Origin: Saccharothrix sp. NRRL B-16348
GTDB taxonomy: Bacteria; Actinomycetota; Actinomycetes; Mycobacteriales; Pseudonocardiaceae
DNA: 64,000 nt
Direction: 5' to 3'
NCBI RefSeq assembly: GCF_001280085.1
Contig: NZ_LGED01000223.1
Location: forward strand, 13,835-77,834
Shown in pieces: positions 61,852-64,000 of this stretch. Under the pieces are notes generated by a model. It was not told where the DNA came from. It saw only the letters and a program-made list of their open reading frames with translations, and did no database searches. Every line of letters begins with the position of its first letter. The stretch's first letter is position 1. Both the position numbers and the translations under genes were made by a program.

Positions 61852-62286
61852 CCACGCGCCTTCCCACCGTTACCGGATCCGCGGTTGTCCGATGCGGCCG
61901 ACCGCGACTGTAACCAGGGCCACCACTCGCCGGTAGGCACGAACACTCGCATCATCGTGAGCGCAGCGGATCCCTGTCCGGCATGGGCCACCGACGACGC
62001 GCAGCTCATGCTCGTGGCACCCTGCATCCTCTGCCGATGCCTCGCCCGTTCCCGCGTACCGCAGGGTCGCGGATCCCCACCCGGAAGAGTGAACGTCGCG
62101 GCATGTCGAGGAACTCGGAAGCTTCAATATCGATTAGAGCTAAATCCCAGCGACACCCACGCCGACTCGTGCAGCAGACCCCCGCACCGGTACGCCGACG
62201 CGCGGAAGCACTGCGCAGACCGGCCAGGACCACCGTGAAATGATCATGACCTTGTCATGGTGTCGGATCGGCAATGGGGTGGCGTG

Positions 62287-63714
62287 ATGACGGGTCGGGA
62301 CATCCTGATGGCGTGGATGGGGCGACAGGAGGGTGCGTCGCAGGGGAATCGTGGTCGGTGTCCCGAGCCTGCGGGAGGTCTGCGGTTCGCCTTCTACGGT
62401 CGTACCTCGACGATCGAGCACCAGGATCCGGAGACCTCGAAGGCGTGGCAGTTGGAAGTGGCCTGGGAGGTGATCGCCGGGCACGGGCACATCGTGAGGG
62501 TGTTCTTCGACGCCGGACAGTCGCGTCGTGGCGCGTGGCGTGACCGTCCTGCGGCCGCGGAGCTGTTGGCGGCGCTGCGTGATCCGGACCGGGGGTTCGA
62601 CGCGATCATCGTGGGGGAGTACGAGCGGGCGTTCGCCGGTGACCAGCTGCCGCGACTGCTGGCGCTGTTCCGCCGTTACGGCGTGCAGGTGTGGCTGCCC
62701 GAGGCCGGTGGCCGGCTGGAGCCGGACAGCGCCAAGCACCAGGCGCTGATCGACATGTTGGGAGCCCAGTCCCTGCGTGAGGTCGCACGAGCTCGGCACC
62801 GCGCGATGGCCTCCATGCGCGTGCAGACCCTGGAGGGACGCTTCCTGGGCGGACGGGCGCCCTACGGCTATCGGCTGGTGGAGTCCGGTGCGCACCCGCG
62901 CCTCGCGGACGCCCGCCGCGGCCGGATGACCTATCGCTTGGAGGTCGACCCGGAGACGGCTCCGGTGGTGCGGTGGCTGTTCGCCGAACGTCTGACCGGC
63001 CGCAGCGTCGACAGCCTGGTCCGAGACCTCAACGAGCGCGGCGTCCCGTGCCCGGCCGCGCACGACGCGGAGCGCAACACCCACCGGATCCGCCGCCGGT
63101 GGACCGTCGAGACGGTCACGGTGATCCTGCAGAACCCGCGCTACACCGGCTGGCAGGTGTGGAACCGGCAGGGCGTCGACCACGACCACACCACCCCGTC
63201 CGACCGCCGACGCCGGCGCGTGGTCAAGCGCAACCCTGCCGACCGGTGGGTCGTCTCCCGACAGCGTGCCCACACCCCGCTGGTGAGCGAACGTGACTTC
63301 GTGGCCGTGCAGCGGCTGCGCACTCGCCGTGCCACCGGGTCAGGCGAGGTCCGTGAGTACCTGTTCGCCGGTGTGCTGCGCTGTGGTATCTGCGACCGAC
63401 GCATGGAATCGCACTGGATCCACAGCCGTCCCGGCTATCGCTGCCGCCACGGCCACACCGGACCCCGCACCGACGACCGGCCGGCGATCCTCTACCTCCG
63501 CGAGGATCACCTGATCACCAGAATCGGCCGCGCCCTGCACCTGCCCGCCGCCGCGAGCCCACGCACCGTGGCGGACCGGATCCGCGCGAACCAGGCAGTG
63601 GCCGTCTGCCACGCCGACAAGGTCGACATCAAGGGACAGCTGACGGCGTTCACCTGGGACAGCGAAAACCACACGGGGTCGTTCTCCGCATTGGAGAACG
63701 ACCCCGTGTGGTAA
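62287..63714 (+). CDS. Large serine recombinase 3
   Basis: Encodes 475 residues from ATG 62287 (GGGGTGG upstream). Catalytic segment FAFYGRTSTIEHQDPETSKA; FLGGRAPYGYRLVESG; DSLVRDLNERGVPCPAA; NPRYTGWQVWNRQG; zinc ribbon VLRCGICDRRMESHWIHSRP with YRCRHGH. The last 16 codons run through a perfect 19-bp hairpin that is the terminator of the tRNA-Leu gene. The natural C-terminus has therefore probably been replaced by host DNA at the element boundary. Loss of a few terminal residues should not affect catalysis. Confidence 0.9.
   Translation: MTGRDILMAWMGRQEGASQGNRGRCPEPAGGLRFAFYGRTSTIEHQDPETSKAWQLEVAWEVIAGHGHIVRVFFDAGQSRRGAWRDRPAAAELLAALRDPDRGFDAIIVGEYERAFAGDQLPRLLALFRRYGVQVWLPEAGGRLEPDSAKHQALIDMLGAQSLREVARARHRAMASMRVQTLEGRFLGGRAPYGYRLVESGAHPRLADARRGRMTYRLEVDPETAPVVRWLFAERLTGRSVDSLVRDLNERGVPCPAAHDAERNTHRIRRRWTVETVTVILQNPRYTGWQVWNRQGVDHDHTTPSDRRRRRVVKRNPADRWVVSRQRAHTPLVSERDFVAVQRLRTRRATGSGEVREYLFAGVLRCGICDRRMESHWIHSRPGYRCRHGHTGPRTDDRPAILYLREDHLITRIGRALHLPAAASPRTVADRIRANQAVAVCHADKVDIKGQLTAFTWDSENHTGSFSALENDPVW
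63669..63711 (-). terminator. Terminator of tRNA-Leu
   Basis: Perfect 19-bp stem (63669-63687 with 63693-63711), 5-base loop, followed on the minus strand by TTTT. It begins 9 bases after the tRNA 3' end. It lies inside the coding frame of recombinase 3 on the other strand. Confidence 0.88.
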
Positions 63715-63719
63715 CAATG

Positions 63720-63802
63720 TGTCCGAGGGGGGACTTGAACCCCCACCCCCTTGCGGGGACTAGCACCTCAAGCTAGCGCGTCTGCCATTCCGCCACCCGG
63801 AC
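63720..63802 (-). tRNA. tRNA-Leu (anticodon GAG)
   Basis: Acceptor stem GTCCGGG/CTCGGAC, anticodon stem CTAGC/GCTAG around the loop TTGAGGT (anticodon GAG), a long variable arm (TCCCCGCAAGGGG) as in class II tRNAs, and T-arm GGGGGTTCAAGTCCCCC. The CCA end is not encoded. It reads CUC/CUU codons. It marks the right end of the recombinase island. Confidence 0.95.
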
Positions 63803-63827
63803 TCGGCTCTCGCCGTGGTGTGGGCAT

Positions 63828-63856
63828 AGATTACATGATCGTCTTCCGTGGTCCAA
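63828..63856 (-). promoter_or_regulatory. Promoter of tRNA-Leu
   Basis: On the minus strand: -35 TTGGAC (63856-63851), 17-bp spacer, -10 TAATCT (63833-63828). The predicted start is about 20 nt before the tRNA 5' end. Near-consensus, as expected for a stable RNA. Confidence 0.8.
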
Positions 63857-64000
63857 ATCGGGGTGGGTGGTTGGTGGGCGGTTGGGGTTTTTGCTGGTCA
63901 GAGGGGTGAAGGTTCGGTGGGGTGGCTGTGGGTCGGGTTGGTGGGGTCACTCGGTCGGGTGGCGGTAGGTGGGTTGGGCGGGTGGTTCTGGGGGCCGGTG
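63857..64000. other. G-rich non-coding tail of the window
   Basis: The plus strand here is dominated by runs of two to four G separated by T, with no open frame of note. It may be the start of a gene on the minus strand outside the window, or low-complexity intergenic DNA. Confidence 0.4.

Noticed and set aside
63720..63802. Tyrosine integrase at the tRNA-Leu locus
   Set aside because: tRNA-proximal islands often carry one, but none of the frames shows the R-H-R-Y pattern; all three integrases here are serine recombinases.
1..64000. CRISPR arrays and rRNA genes
   Set aside because: No regularly spaced repeats of 20-40 bp and no conserved rRNA segments were seen anywhere.

Overview
The window is high-GC actinomycete DNA. 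Start codons are ATG, GTG and TTG, GTGA/ATGA start-stop overlaps are common, some genes look leaderless, and typical actinobacterial families are present (PucR, YtrA-type GntR, DUF6653, DUF3592). The gene content would suit a filamentous Pseudonocardiales such as a Saccharothrix/Lentzea/Actinosynnema relative, but that placement is inference.

Layout. 1-3.1 kb: the ectoine/5-hydroxyectoine operon ectABCD (ectA cut by the window edge), with every junction a 4-bp overlap. 3.1-5.4 kb: small genes, a trkH fragment and a secreted Cu/Zn superoxide dismutase. 5.6-13.3 kb: a coiled-coil/zinc-knuckle protein, a SulP anion transporter, decayed transposases (one ISAs1-like), a membrane protein/GntR pair, and an intact IS701-family insertion sequence sitting exactly on the GntR stop codon.

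13.8-32.7 kb: a hybrid NRPS/PKS-like biosynthetic cluster without any acyltransferase or thioesterase domain. On the minus strand, in order of transcription, it has a free-standing adenylation enzyme, a free-standing ketosynthase, a 1674-residue protein (ACP-ACP-aminotransferase-luciferase-like monooxygenase-condensation-PCP), a PhyH-type dioxygenase, an AMP-ligase-KR-ACP protein, a KS-ACP protein and two ABC exporter half-transporters. A free-standing condensation-like protein is encoded convergently. The genes after the 1674-residue protein are almost all overlapped, so they are probably translationally coupled.

33.2-50.7 kb: chromosomal genes with a strong envelope and ion-homeostasis flavour. 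They comprise an acyltransferase-3/SGNH protein, a broken RCK (TrkA-like) gene, a methyltransferase, PucR, an NfeD/SPFH pair, DUF3592, an SDR, NhaA, a CPA1 Na+/H+ antiporter, a TetR-glycosyltransferase operon, a secreted beta-propeller and an aquaporin. The most striking regulatory signal is a short conserved leader. Its core is G(T/C)GCCGGGAAG(C/T)CTGGTCGGC, usually followed by a hairpin and a conserved ribosome-binding site. It stands 31-49 nt upstream of nhaA, the CPA1 antiporter, the acyltransferase gene and the broken RCK gene, with further copies beside the trkH fragment and near the TetR gene. I propose it as a candidate cis-regulatory RNA for ion or osmotic homeostasis.

51.4-63.8 kb: an accessory island with three paralogous large serine recombinases, a 1380-residue STAND NTPase with an N-terminal nuclease-like domain (a probable anti-phage protein), a kinase fragment, an XRE regulator and an unknown protein. 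It ends at a tRNA-Leu(GAG) gene, and the last recombinase reading frame runs through that tRNA's terminator. The final 200 bp are G-rich non-coding DNA carrying the tRNA promoter.
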